From: Lentzea sp. NBRC 105346
GTDB taxonomy: Bacteria > Actinomycetota > Actinomycetes > Mycobacteriales > Pseudonocardiaceae
Assembly (NCBI RefSeq): GCF_030269605.1
Contig: NZ_BSTQ01000021.1
Span: forward strand, 124,001-188,000
Length of the DNA: 64,000 bases
Direction of reading: 5' to 3'
Every line of letters starts with the position of its first letter. Position 1 is the stretch's first letter. Shown in pieces: positions 16,041-24,763 of the stretch. The notes below the pieces were generated by a model. The model saw only the letters and a program-made list of their open reading frames with translations. It did not search any database and was not told the origin of the DNA. The position numbers and the translations under genes were made by a program.

Positions 16041-17354
16041 GTGACCGACCGCGGCGATCGGATCGTGAGCGTCCTGCAGGACGCGTTCGAAGTGCTGATG
16101 CTGGCCGACCCGGCCGCGTTCCGGCACAAGTTCCGCAAGATGGCGGCCTCGCCCTGGGCCTTCTACCGCGGCAGCGCGTGCCTGTTCTACGCCGACATGG
16201 CCGGCGAGCCCGACGAGTGGGCCGACGACCGGACGGGCCGGGTGTGGATCCAGGGCGACCTGCACGCCGAGAACTTCGGCACGTACATGGACTCCGAAGG
16301 CACGCTCGTGTTCGACGTCAACGACTTCGACGAGGCGTACGTCGGGGCGTTCACGTGGGACCTCAAGCGGTTCGCGGCGAGCATGGCGCTGCTCGGCTGG
16401 CGCAAGGCGTTGCCGGACAGCGTGATCAAGGACCTGATCCGCACCTACATCGCCGCCTACATCGCCCAGGTACGAACTTTCGCGGAGAAGCCGGGCGACG
16501 AGCTGTTCAGCCTCCGCCTGGACACGACTGACGGCGTGCTGCGCCGGGTGCTGCAACGAGCGCGGCTGGCCACCAGGGTCGGCCTGCTCGACGAGAAGAC
16601 CATGATCGTCGACTTCGAGCGGGTGTTCCGCCGCGACAGATCGGGCACGCGGGACGTCCCGGACAACGAACGCGCGCGCGTCGAGGAGGCCTTCGCGGCG
16701 TATCTCGACACCATCCCCAGCGGCAAGCGCGCCACCAGCAGCCTCACCTACGCGGTCAAGGACGTGGTGGGGCGCAGCGGGTTCGGCATCGGCTCGGCCG
16801 GGCTGCCCGCGTACAACGTGCTCGTCGAGGGCCGATCGCAGGCGCTGGAGAACGACGTCGTGCTGTCCATGAAGCAGGCCAACGTCGCGGCGCCCAGCCG
16901 GATCGTGCACGACGACTACATCCGCCGGTACTTCACCGACCACGGGCACCGCACCGCAGTGTCCCAACGCGCGCTGCAGGCGCACGCCGACCCGTGGCTC
17001 GGCCACACGCAGATCGACGGCGTGGGCTACATCGTGTCAGAGCTGTCGCCCTATCTGTCCGATTTGGACTGGTCCGATCTGACCGAGCCGGCCGACATGC
17101 TGCCGGTGCTCGGCTACCTCGGCCGCGCGACCGCCAAGATGCACTGCGTCGCCGACTCGGACTCGTCGCAGACACTGGTCGGGTTCCAGGTCGAGGAGGC
17201 CATCGCGGCCGCGATCGGGGGCCGCGACCAGGAGTTCACCGACTGGATCGTCGAGTTCGCCCTGCGCTACGCCGCCCAGACGCGCGAGGACCACGAGCTG
17301 TTCGTCGACGCGTTCCGCGAGGGCCGGATCAAGGGCGTGGACGCGACCGCCTAG
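16041..17354 (+). CDS. DUF2252-family protein (kinase-like fold)
   Basis: 437 residues, full length for DUF2252, a family remote from aminoglycoside-phosphotransferase-like kinases whose activity is not established. Recognisable blocks: FYRGSACLFYADM near residue 48, WIQGDLHAENFG near 72 (resembling the HGDLHxxN loop of APH kinases), VFDVNDFDEAYVG near 92 (like the metal-binding DFD), and SGFGIGSAGLPAYNVLVEG in the middle. The GTG start follows GAAGGGAG. The last ~20 codons reappear twice downstream as degenerate copies (17391-17581). Confidence 0.9.
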   Translation: MTDRGDRIVSVLQDAFEVLMLADPAAFRHKFRKMAASPWAFYRGSACLFYADMAGEPDEWADDRTGRVWIQGDLHAENFGTYMDSEGTLVFDVNDFDEAYVGAFTWDLKRFAASMALLGWRKALPDSVIKDLIRTYIAAYIAQVRTFAEKPGDELFSLRLDTTDGVLRRVLQRARLATRVGLLDEKTMIVDFERVFRRDRSGTRDVPDNERARVEEAFAAYLDTIPSGKRATSSLTYAVKDVVGRSGFGIGSAGLPAYNVLVEGRSQALENDVVLSMKQANVAAPSRIVHDDYIRRYFTDHGHRTAVSQRALQAHADPWLGHTQIDGVGYIVSELSPYLSDLDWSDLTEPADMLPVLGYLGRATAKMHCVADSDSSQTLVGFQVEEAIAAAIGGRDQEFTDWIVEFALRYAAQTREDHELFVDAFREGRIKGVDATA

Positions 17355-17390
17355 TCCGCCGAGGCATGACCGGGCCGGTCAGGCGCCACT

Positions 17391-17581
17391 AACTGTTCGT
17401 GAACGCGTTCCGCGCAGGGCGGATCAAAGGCGTGGACGCGACCGCCTAGTCACGCCGACCACGACCAGCAGCACCAAGCCGCGCAGACAAATGCGGCGTG
17501 GCCGGGCCGGTCAGGCGCCACGAACTCTTCCTGAACGCGTTCCGCGAGGGGCGGATCAAGGGCGTGGACGCGACCGCCTAG
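17391..17581 (+). repeat. Two degenerate tandem copies of the DUF2252 gene 3' end
   Basis: The gene end at 17298-17354 (ACGCGTTCCGCGAGGGCCGG through GACGCGACCGCCTAG) recurs at 17391-17449 and at 17522-17581, each again ending in TAG. Between them (17450-17521) lies CACGCCGACCACGACCAGCA followed by GGGCCGGTCAGGCGCCAC, which copies the tail of the convergent MFS gene (17582 onward) and the spacer at 17370-17389. It is therefore the original gene junction, tandemly multiplied and then mutated. Confidence 0.85.
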
Positions 17582-18716
17582 TCACGCCGACCACGACCAG
17601 CAGCACCAGACCGAGCAGACACATCCCGAAACTGATGGCGTAGGTCGACCGGAACCCCAGCACCTGCGCCACCCCCAACAGCGGCCCGGCGATCATGCCG
17701 CCCGCGGTAGCCGAATTGGTGAACACCGTGGTGGCGTGGCCGGGCCGGTCGGGCGCGAGGCTCTGGAAGTACGAGATGCCGACGCCCATGATCGCGGAGA
17801 TGCCCGCGGCGTGCAGCAGCTGCAACGCGGCGACGTGCCAGATGTTCTGGGTCAGCAGCATGGTGACGTGGTACGTCACCGCGATCGCCCCGCCGGCGAG
17901 CACGATGCGGTGCAGGTCGCCCCGGCGCGCCAGCATGCCCAGCCCCAGCATCATGGGGATCTCCAGCGCCGCGCACAGCCCGAGCACGAGGCCGGCTTCG
18001 CCCTCCGTGCCACGCAGCACCTCGATGACGAACAACGGCAGGCCGGACACCGCTAGCGCCGTGGAACCCTGCAGGAATGTGAACGACGTGGCGGCCAGGA
18101 GCATCCCGCCGCCGCCTTCGTTCGACAATGTCGGCGCCCGTTCGACATCGGGCAACGTGGCCGCGAGACCGGCGACGAGCGCGTAGAGCAACGCCGTCAC
18201 GACGTAGAGGCCGGTGAAGCCTGCGAGGCTCACGATCAGTGCCGCGAGCGGCGGCCCGGCCACCCAGGCGACCGAGATCAGCGTGCGCAGGACGCTGACC
18301 ACCATCGACTCGCCGGCGAGCTGCCGTCCGTACGCGAAGAGCTGCGGCAGCAGCGACGAGGCGATCGCGACGAACGTGACCGACGCGGCGAGCAGGATCC
18401 AGTAGTCGCGCAGTACGGCGAACAGGGCGTACCCGAGCAGGCCGGCGAGGCCGCCCAGGATCATCACGCGCCGCCGTTGCACGCGGGTGTCGGAGAGCTT
18501 GCCGATGATCGTGCTCGCGACCACCGACGCGACCGGCGAGAGGAACATGAACGTGCCGAGCGCGAGCGGCGAGACGCCGACTTCGCGCGTGAGGAACAGC
18601 GAGCCGAACGGCAGCGCGAACGCCGTCGACACCCCGATGACCACGCTGATCACCGCGAGCTGGAGCACGGACCTCGTGCGGAAAGGGTTCTCGCGAGTCA
18701 GCGTCACGCCCCGCAT
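17556..18716 (-). CDS. MFS transporter, sugar-efflux (SetA)-like
   Basis: 386 residues, 12 hydrophobic helices. LFLTREVGVSPLALGTFMF and IIGKLSDTRVQRRRVMI resemble the SetA/SotA branch of MFS sugar efflux transporters; the exact substrate is not predictable. The reading frame runs into a degenerate copy of the DUF2252 tail, so the last residues (VTRRSRPRP) are encoded antisense to it, and the C-terminus was probably altered by that local duplication. It stands alone, with its start facing the SAM methyltransferase 3' end. Confidence 0.88.
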   Translation of the reverse strand: MRGVTLTRENPFRTRSVLQLAVISVVIGVSTAFALPFGSLFLTREVGVSPLALGTFMFLSPVASVVASTIIGKLSDTRVQRRRVMILGGLAGLLGYALFAVLRDYWILLAASVTFVAIASSLLPQLFAYGRQLAGESMVVSVLRTLISVAWVAGPPLAALIVSLAGFTGLYVVTALLYALVAGLAATLPDVERAPTLSNEGGGGMLLAATSFTFLQGSTALAVSGLPLFVIEVLRGTEGEAGLVLGLCAALEIPMMLGLGMLARRGDLHRIVLAGGAIAVTYHVTMLLTQNIWHVAALQLLHAAGISAIMGVGISYFQSLAPDRPGHATTVFTNSATAGGMIAGPLLGVAQVLGFRSTYAISFGMCLLGLVLLVVVGVTRRSRPRP

Positions 18717-18765
18717 CGTGCAACCTGACCCATCAGTCAGGAAACATAGTTTCCCAATATGCGAG

Positions 18766-19494
18766 CTAAACCACTGCGGTGACCACGGTGGCGGTATAGC
18801 GCATGGTGAAGTCGCCGATGTCCATGCTTTTCAGCAGCTCCGCCTGCTGGTTCGGCGTGAGCTGAGAGAACCCGCCCATCGTGGGCACCTGGTCCAGCCA
18901 CTCGGCACGGGTGTAGGGACGCTCCCACTCGAACTCCCAGTACTCGGGTTCGCCGAGCCCCATCCCTTCGGCGGCCCTGCGGGCCAGCGCGCCGTACCCG
19001 TCACCGGACGGCGCCACGCCGATCACCCGGTGGAAGACCGCGATGCACTCGGGCGGCAGGTGGAAGGCGTTCCAGAACACGGCGAGCCGGCCGCCAGGCC
19101 GCAGCGCCTCCTTCGCCTTGGCCGCGCCCGCGACGGGGTGGATCCAGTGCCATGTCTGACCGGAGATCACCAGGTCGAACGTGCGTCCGGCGGGATCCCA
19201 GTCCTCGAACCGAGCGACCTCGACGTCCACCCCGGTGCCCCGAGCGAACGACGCCATCCGTTCGTCGATCTCGACACCGAGCACCGTGCATCCGGCCTTC
19301 GCGAACTGCCGCGCGGCGATGCCGGTGCCGCAGCCGACGTCGAGCACGTCGCGCCCCGGACTGGCGGCGATGATCCGGTCGACCATCGCGTCCGGATAGC
19401 TGGGCCGGGTCCGGTCGTAGCGCTCGGGATCCTCGCCGAACGACGAAGCCCAGCTCCGCGCCTGCGCGGAGTCGGGCGAAAGTAAAGTGGGCAT
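18766..19494 (-). CDS. Class I SAM-dependent methyltransferase
   Basis: 242 residues. SAM-binding motif I VLDVGCGTGIAARQFA (about 50-65), acidic motif II VLGVEIDERM, and post-motif segments FDLVISGQTWHWIHP and ALRPGGRLAVFWNAF identify a UbiE/methyltransferase-11 type enzyme. The substrate is not known. The start codon lies inside the first of two operator-like palindromes shared with the divergent TetR gene, so repression by that TetR is very likely. Confidence 0.9.
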   Translation of the reverse strand: MPTLLSPDSAQARSWASSFGEDPERYDRTRPSYPDAMVDRIIAASPGRDVLDVGCGTGIAARQFAKAGCTVLGVEIDERMASFARGTGVDVEVARFEDWDPAGRTFDLVISGQTWHWIHPVAGAAKAKEALRPGGRLAVFWNAFHLPPECIAVFHRVIGVAPSGDGYGALARRAAEGMGLGEPEYWEFEWERPYTRAEWLDQVPTMGGFSQLTPNQQAELLKSMDIGDFTMRYTATVVTAVV

Positions 19495-19522
19495 GCGCCC
19501 ACGGTAGTGGGCAAGCGCCCAC
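19487..19522. promoter_or_regulatory. Tandem TetR-type operators between methyltransferase and tetR
   Basis: Two near-identical sites, GTGGGC-ATGC-GCCCAC (19487-19502) and GTGGGC-AAGC-GCCCAC (19507-19522), each a perfect 6-bp inverted repeat around four bases, spaced 20 bases centre to centre (two helical turns). The first covers the methyltransferase start codon. This arrangement fits cooperative binding of two TetR dimers on one DNA face. Confidence 0.75.
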
Positions 19523-19538
19523 TCGACAAGAGGAGTTC

Positions 19539-20147
19539 GTGGTGCCGACCGGGGTCGCCCTGCGCGACGTGCGCGAGCAGCTGTTCGCCGCCGCCGATCG
19601 AATCCTGCTGCGCGACGGCCCCAGCGCGTTGACGAGCCGGGCGGTCACCACGGAGGCCGGCTGCGCGAAAGGCGTGCTGCACAAGCACTTCGCCGATTTC
19701 GACGACTTCCTCGCCGAGTTCGTGCTGGCTCGGGTCGACCGGATGGACCCACAGGCCGCCGCCCTGCGCGAGGTCGCGGGTGACGGCACGGTCGAGGACA
19801 ACCTCACCGACGCGCTGATCGCGTTGTTCGGCTCGGTCGCCGTCGCGATCGTCGCCCTCGTGACGTTCCGCGACGAGCTGCGCGCCCGCCTGCGCCGGTC
19901 GCTGCCCGCCGGGGTCCCGGTGCTGACCGAGGCGGCGACCATGATCGGGGACTACCTGTTCACCGAACGCGATCTGGGACGCATCGCCGCGGACGCCGAC
20001 GTCCACACGTTGTCCGCCATGCTGATCGGGTCCGCCCACCTGCTGTTCGCCGACCGGGACGGCCCCGCGCCGGAACGCGACGCCGTCCGCAAGGTCGTCG
20101 GCGCGGTGATCAGCTCCGCTGGACGGGAACCAGGGTCCGGCCGTTGA
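19539..20147 (+). CDS. TetR-family repressor
   Basis: 202 residues. The N-terminal HTH (about 8-55) reads VREQLFAAADRILLRDGPSALTSRAVTTEAGCAKGVLHKHFADFDDFLAEFV, the usual TetR layout with the recognition helix ending in LHKHF. The C-terminal helical ligand domain is not assignable. AGAGGAG precedes the GTG start. It very likely acts on the twin palindromes at 19487-19522, controlling itself and the divergent methyltransferase. Its 3' end overlaps the convergent carbonic anhydrase gene by 38 bases. Confidence 0.92.
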   Translation: MVPTGVALRDVREQLFAAADRILLRDGPSALTSRAVTTEAGCAKGVLHKHFADFDDFLAEFVLARVDRMDPQAAALREVAGDGTVEDNLTDALIALFGSVAVAIVALVTFRDELRARLRRSLPAGVPVLTEAATMIGDYLFTERDLGRIAADADVHTLSAMLIGSAHLLFADRDGPAPERDAVRKVVGAVISSAGREPGSGR

Positions 20148-20832
20148 GCGGCTGCGGCTCGCGCGCGTTGCCGGCCGGGAACACGGCCTGGAACCGGGCG
20201 ATCGTCTCGGGCGTCACGGTGATCGGCGAGGTCAGGTACCACGCCACGCCCTCGGTGAACGGCGCGGTCGTCAGGGATCCGTTGTAGTGCAACGTGATCC
20301 GGACCGGCGACAGCAGCCGGTTCAGGTCGATCGGCGGCACGTGCACCGGCTCGCCGCACTCGGGCGCGAGCTTCGCGAGCGCCTCGTCGACGGCCGACCG
20401 CGGCCCGCCGAGCAGCGGAACGCCGATCACCAGCAGCTTGCCCGCGGCGCTGCGGTGCACCAGGTGCATCTCCAGCGGCGTCGACCGCCCGGCGAAGCGG
20501 TGCTCGGACGGCGTGTGGAAGTGGAACTGCACGAGCTCGTACCGCACGCCGGCCACGGTCACGTGCCCGGCGCCGGGCTCGACCTCGGCCTCCTCGGTCT
20601 CCTCGTGGTGGCGGGTGGTGCAGCCGGATGGGCTCGCGGCGTCCTTACGGATGTACTTCAGCTCCAACGCCGAACGCCCGTAGTCGACGTCCAGCTTCGG
20701 CTCTCTCGGGTCGAGTCGGACCGATCCCGGCGTGACATCGACGGGACTCTGGGCGGGAAGCGCGGATTCGGCGGTCGCGGTGAATCCGGCGGTGAGAAGC
20801 AGGGATAAGAACAGGGATAACTTGAGCTTCAT
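20110..20832 (-). CDS. Secreted alpha-type carbonic anhydrase
   Basis: 240 residues. An N-terminal signal peptide (MKLKLSLFLSLLLTAGFTATA) directs it outside. The mature part has QSPVDV (family QSPI/V motif) near the start, the zinc ligands in QFHFHTPSEH (two His, about residue 107) and EMHLVH (third His, about 125), and a C-terminal PLNGR. These are the alpha-class hallmarks, giving reversible CO2 hydration at the cell surface. The ATG at 20832 is chosen because it starts the signal peptide; a GTG at 20847 would add five residues. Confidence 0.92.
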   Translation of the reverse strand: MKLKLSLFLSLLLTAGFTATAESALPAQSPVDVTPGSVRLDPREPKLDVDYGRSALELKYIRKDAASPSGCTTRHHEETEEAEVEPGAGHVTVAGVRYELVQFHFHTPSEHRFAGRSTPLEMHLVHRSAAGKLLVIGVPLLGGPRSAVDEALAKLAPECGEPVHVPPIDLNRLLSPVRITLHYNGSLTTAPFTEGVAWYLTSPITVTPETIARFQAVFPAGNAREPQPLNGRTLVPVQRS

Positions 20833-20886
20833 CGGGCCACTGTTCACCCGGTCGAGCTACGCAGGAAATACCCTGTGAGCACGCTC

Positions 20887-22014
20887 TCACAAAGACTGTG
20901 GTTTTCCCCAGACCAGTGCGGTGCAGACGACCAGAACGACTGCCAGGCCCAGGAAGCCGGCGTCCAGCGACAGCGCGACCGCGATCGCGCCGACGAGCAG
21001 CGGGCCGCCCGCGTCGCCGAGCTCGCGGCCCACCTCGGCCGCGCCCATCGTCTGCCCCAAGCGCGATTCCGGCGTACCGGAGGCGAGCTGGGCGAACGCC
21101 AGCGGCGTGGCCAGGCCGACGCCGGTACCGATGAACACCGCAGCGGCCAGCACACCGAGAAAACCAGGGACCAACGCGGCCAGAACCATCCCCAATGCGG
21201 TCACAACAAGGCCGCCCGCCAAACCCGTGCGATCACCCAGCCGTCCGGCATCGCGCGCCCGGCCGGCCCACGGTTGCACCAGCGCGGAACACAGCGACAG
21301 CACGGACACCGCGGCACCCGTCACCACCGGCGTGAGCCCGGTATTCGCGACCGGCAGGAAGCCGACGCCGACGGCCAGCGCGGCGGTGGTCGCCGCGAGC
21401 ACGACGGTCGGACGCACGAAGCTCGGCTGCGACAGGCGGCGCGCCAGGTCCACGACGGTCTGCCGGGCGCGCGGCAACGGCGGCACCGCGGGCACGACCG
21501 CGAACGCCCACAACGCCACCACCAGCGCGAGCGCGGCCAGGGTGCCGAACAGCAGCGGATAGCCGCCCGCCGTGATCAGCACGCCACCCAGCAGCGGCCC
21601 GAGCGTGTACCCGAGGCTCTTCCACGCCCCATAACCGCCGAAGGCCCGGCCGATCCGCCGCGGTGACAACCGGGCGACCAACGCTCCGGCCGCGGGCGAG
21701 AACGCCGCCGCGGCAGCGCCCTGACCGAGTCGCGCGACGCCGACCAGCGCCGGGTTTCCAGCGAGCACGAAGACAAAAGAAGCGAGCGCGAACGCGAGCA
21801 GGCCGCCCAGCAGAACCGGGCGAGGGCCGATCCGGTCGGCGAGCGACCCGAAGACGGGTTTGAGGACCACCTCGGCGCCGTCGTACAACGCCAGCAACAG
21901 GCCGAGCGTCAGCAGGGATCCGGTCGTGTACGACCCGAGGTTGGCGGCGATGCTGTGCGCGCCGAACGCGGTGACGAAACCGGCGGCGTACAGCGGTCTC
22001 AGGACTGCCGCCAC
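20887..22014 (-). CDS. MFS transporter
   Basis: 375 residues with about 12 helices. The helix 2-3 loop FGSLADRIGPRPVLLGGLLA and the RARDAGRLGDRTGLAGGL loop in the second half are MFS signatures; the family is the small DHA1-like exporters. GTG 22014 is chosen since it begins the first helix and overlaps the upstream regulator gene by 16 bases, as expected for a coupled pair. It is likely controlled by, and co-transcribed with, the PucR-type regulator. Substrate unknown. Confidence 0.87.
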   Translation of the reverse strand: MAAVLRPLYAAGFVTAFGAHSIAANLGSYTTGSLLTLGLLLALYDGAEVVLKPVFGSLADRIGPRPVLLGGLLAFALASFVFVLAGNPALVGVARLGQGAAAAAFSPAAGALVARLSPRRIGRAFGGYGAWKSLGYTLGPLLGGVLITAGGYPLLFGTLAALALVVALWAFAVVPAVPPLPRARQTVVDLARRLSQPSFVRPTVVLAATTAALAVGVGFLPVANTGLTPVVTGAAVSVLSLCSALVQPWAGRARDAGRLGDRTGLAGGLVVTALGMVLAALVPGFLGVLAAAVFIGTGVGLATPLAFAQLASGTPESRLGQTMGAAEVGRELGDAGGPLLVGAIAVALSLDAGFLGLAVVLVVCTALVWGKPQSL

Positions 22015-23198
22015 CGATGCACCTCCAACGCGACGCCTACGTTCACCAGATTGTCCTCGACCGGCACCGGCAGCAGGCGCGACGCCCGCGCCAACCGGCG
22101 CAGCAACGTGTTGCGGTGCGTGTACGTCCGGGTGGCCGCGTGCGTCGCGTTGCAACCGGAGGCGACGTAGGCGCGCACCGCCTCGATCACGTCCGGGTCC
22201 GCGGACAACAGGTCGCCGAGGGTGCGTTTGACGAACCGGTCCGCGCGCTCGGCATCCGCCGTGAGCAGGGCGACGAGCTCGACCTCGTCGTGCGTCGCGA
22301 GCTGTTGCGGCGACGCCAGCCTGGCCAGCATGCGCTGCACCGTGAGCGCGTCGAGGTGGCTGCGCCGGAAGCCGTCCGCGTCCTGGCCGCTGGAGCCGAG
22401 CGCGACGCGCGCCGCCGGAAAGCGCGCGACCTCTGTGCGGAGAAAGACAACGTCCGGGGCGCCGGGCACCCAGATCCACCGGGTGGCGGCGCTGGCGAGC
22501 ACGGTCAGCGCGGATCCCGAGCCGAGCAGGTCCGCCACGCGGTCGAGGTCACCGGACGACTCCGGGTCGTCGCTCCACACGATCGCGGCCGTGTGCGGCC
22601 CGGAGAGGCGGTAGCCGAGGCGTTGCTCGGCGCGGGCGGCCGAGATCGGCGCGCCGTCCAGCAGCAGCGTCACCGTCTCCAGCCGTTCGGCGTGCGTGCC
22701 GCGCGTCAGCTGTTCGCGTTCCTTCCCCATCTGCACCGAGATCGCGGCCACCGTGTCGTCCACGAACGCGGCGATCGACCGGCACGACACGTCGACCAGC
22801 TCCCGCAGTTCCTCGGGGTCGGACGTGAGCGAGAACGCGATCTGCATCCACAGCCGCAACGCGACGCCCTGCCCGGAGCGGTAGGCGTCCAGCGCGGACT
22901 CGTCGAGACCGCGGCGGATGAGGTCACGGGCGAACGCCAGCGGCGCCTCTCCGAGGTCGGCCGGCACGCGCTCCCCCGGCGCCCGGATGTTGGCCGACGC
23001 CCAGCCCAGCAGGTTGGATCGGTTGGTGCGCTTGGTCGCCGCCGCGAGCACCGGGTCCTCGGCGATCTGCTGCCGGTTCGGCCCGGACAACGTCGCCTCG
23101 TCCAGCTCGGCCAGCCACTCCGCGGGCGGGTCGAGCGCTATCTCGGCGCCCCGCCTGATCAGTTCGCGGACCCGCCGCGACGGCCGTTCCCAAGACAT
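21999..23198 (-). CDS. PucR/CdaR-family transcriptional regulator
   Basis: 399 residues: N-terminal helical ligand region, a central degenerate GGDEF-like CdaR domain (about 180-300) and a C-terminal PucR HTH (about 335-395) with VRAYVASGCNATHAATRTYTHRNTLLRRL. This is the usual layout of PucR regulators, which activate catabolic or export genes. It is divergent from the flavin monooxygenase (starts 23198 and 23306) and upstream of the MFS gene, so control of both is likely. Confidence 0.9.
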   Translation of the reverse strand: MSWERPSRRVRELIRRGAEIALDPPAEWLAELDEATLSGPNRQQIAEDPVLAAATKRTNRSNLLGWASANIRAPGERVPADLGEAPLAFARDLIRRGLDESALDAYRSGQGVALRLWMQIAFSLTSDPEELRELVDVSCRSIAAFVDDTVAAISVQMGKEREQLTRGTHAERLETVTLLLDGAPISAARAEQRLGYRLSGPHTAAIVWSDDPESSGDLDRVADLLGSGSALTVLASAATRWIWVPGAPDVVFLRTEVARFPAARVALGSSGQDADGFRRSHLDALTVQRMLARLASPQQLATHDEVELVALLTADAERADRFVKRTLGDLLSADPDVIEAVRAYVASGCNATHAATRTYTHRNTLLRRLARASRLLPVPVEDNLVNVGVALEVHRWRQS

Positions 23199-23305
23199 GG
23201 TGCATATTGCACCACAGAAGGCCTATCCAGGTGCACTTCGTGCTGGACCGCAAACGTGAAGGAGCGTCACGATGGAGGTGTTCCGCGAACGTGAGGAGCC
23301 GGTGC

Positions 23306-24763
23306 ATGACTGACTTCGACGTCCTCATCGTCGGCGCCGGGATCTCCGGCCTCGGCGCCGCGTACTACCTGCGGCGCGAGCACCCGCACAAGACGTTCGC
23401 GATCCTCGAGGCGCGCGGGGCGATCGGCGGCACCTGGGACCTGTTCCGCTACCCCGGTATCCGCTCGGACTCGGACCTGCACACGTTCGGCTACGAGTTC
23501 AAGCCGTGGCGGGCGAAGGAGGCGATCGCCGGGGCGGACAAGATCCTCGCCTACCTGCACGAGACGGTCGAGGAACACGGCCTCGGCGACGCGATCCGCT
23601 TCCACACCAAGGCGATCGCCGCCGAATGGTCGTCCAGGGAGGCGCACTGGACGGTCGAGATCGAGCGGAACGGCGAGCGCTCCACGCTCAGCTGCCGGTG
23701 GTTGTTCTGCGCGGGCGGCTACTACCGTTACGACGAGGGCTTCACGCCGCATTTCGAGGGCCGGGAACGGTTCCAAGGACAGATCATCCACCCGCAGCAC
23801 TGGCCCGAGGACCTCGACTACGCCGGCAAGCACGTGCTGGTGATCGGCAGCGGCGCGACGGCCGTGACGATCGTGCCCGCGATGGCCGAGGCGGCCGGGC
23901 ACGTGACCATGCTGCAGCGCACTCCGACGTACATCATGCCGGTCCCGGCGAAGGACCCGATCGCCAACGGGCTGCGCAGGCTGTTCCGCGAAGACCGCGC
24001 CTACGCCTTGATCCGGCGCAAGAACATCCTGCAGCAGCAACTGATCTGGCGGTTCTCCCAGCGGTTCCCGAACGCGGCGCGCCGGCTCATCCGGCGGTTC
24101 AACGCGAAGCTGCTGCCCGAGGGCTATCCGGTCGACGAGCACTTCAACCCGCCCTACAACCCCTGGGACCAACGGCTTTGCGTCGTGCCCGACGGCGACC
24201 TGTTCACGGCGATCAGCCGCGGCAAGGCGTCCGTCGTGACCGACCGGATCACGACGTTCACCGAGACCGGCGTGCGGCTCGAGTCCGGCCGCGACCTCGA
24301 AGCGGACATCATCGTGACCGCGACCGGACTCAACGTGCAGGCGTTCGGCGGCATGACGCTGACCGTCGACGGCGCCGAGGTGAGCCTCCCGGACACGTTG
24401 GCTTACAAGGGCATGATGCTGTCCGGCGTGCCGAACTTCGCCTACGCCATCGGCTACACGAACTCGTCATGGACGCTCAAGGTCGGCCTGCTGTGCGAGC
24501 ACTTCTGCCGGCTGCTCGCGCACATGGACGAGCACGGCTACGACACCGCGCGCCCGGTCGTCGCCGACCCGGACGCGCCGACCCGCCCGTTCCTCGACTT
24601 CGGCGCCGGCTACATCAAACGCGTCGTGGACCAGCTGCCGAGGCAGGGCGGCCGGGCGCCTTGGCTGACGTCGATGAACTACTTCAGCGACGTGAAGCTG
24701 TTGCGCCGCCTGCCGGTCGAGGACGACGAGCTGCGGTTGTCCCGCGCCGAGGTCCTGCGTTAG
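23306..24763 (+). CDS. Flavin-containing (Baeyer-Villiger-type) monooxygenase
   Basis: 485 residues. The N-terminal FAD motif VLIVGAGISGLGAAYYL is followed by GGTWDLFRYPGIRSDSDLHTFGY, the BVMO/FMO segment. The BVMO fingerprint region QGQIIHPQHWPEDLDYAGKHVLVIGSGATA contains FxG-like and second Rossmann (NADPH, GSGATA) elements. Length and motifs fit a type I BVMO or FMO that inserts oxygen into ketones or hydroxylates amines. The ATG at 23306 is preceded by GAGGAG. The stop overlaps that of the convergent phospholipase gene. Control by the divergent PucR regulator is likely. Confidence 0.92.
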   Translation: MTDFDVLIVGAGISGLGAAYYLRREHPHKTFAILEARGAIGGTWDLFRYPGIRSDSDLHTFGYEFKPWRAKEAIAGADKILAYLHETVEEHGLGDAIRFHTKAIAAEWSSREAHWTVEIERNGERSTLSCRWLFCAGGYYRYDEGFTPHFEGRERFQGQIIHPQHWPEDLDYAGKHVLVIGSGATAVTIVPAMAEAAGHVTMLQRTPTYIMPVPAKDPIANGLRRLFREDRAYALIRRKNILQQQLIWRFSQRFPNAARRLIRRFNAKLLPEGYPVDEHFNPPYNPWDQRLCVVPDGDLFTAISRGKASVVTDRITTFTETGVRLESGRDLEADIIVTATGLNVQAFGGMTLTVDGAEVSLPDTLAYKGMMLSGVPNFAYAIGYTNSSWTLKVGLLCEHFCRLLAHMDEHGYDTARPVVADPDAPTRPFLDFGAGYIKRVVDQLPRQGGRAPWLTSMNYFSDVKLLRRLPVEDDELRLSRAEVLR

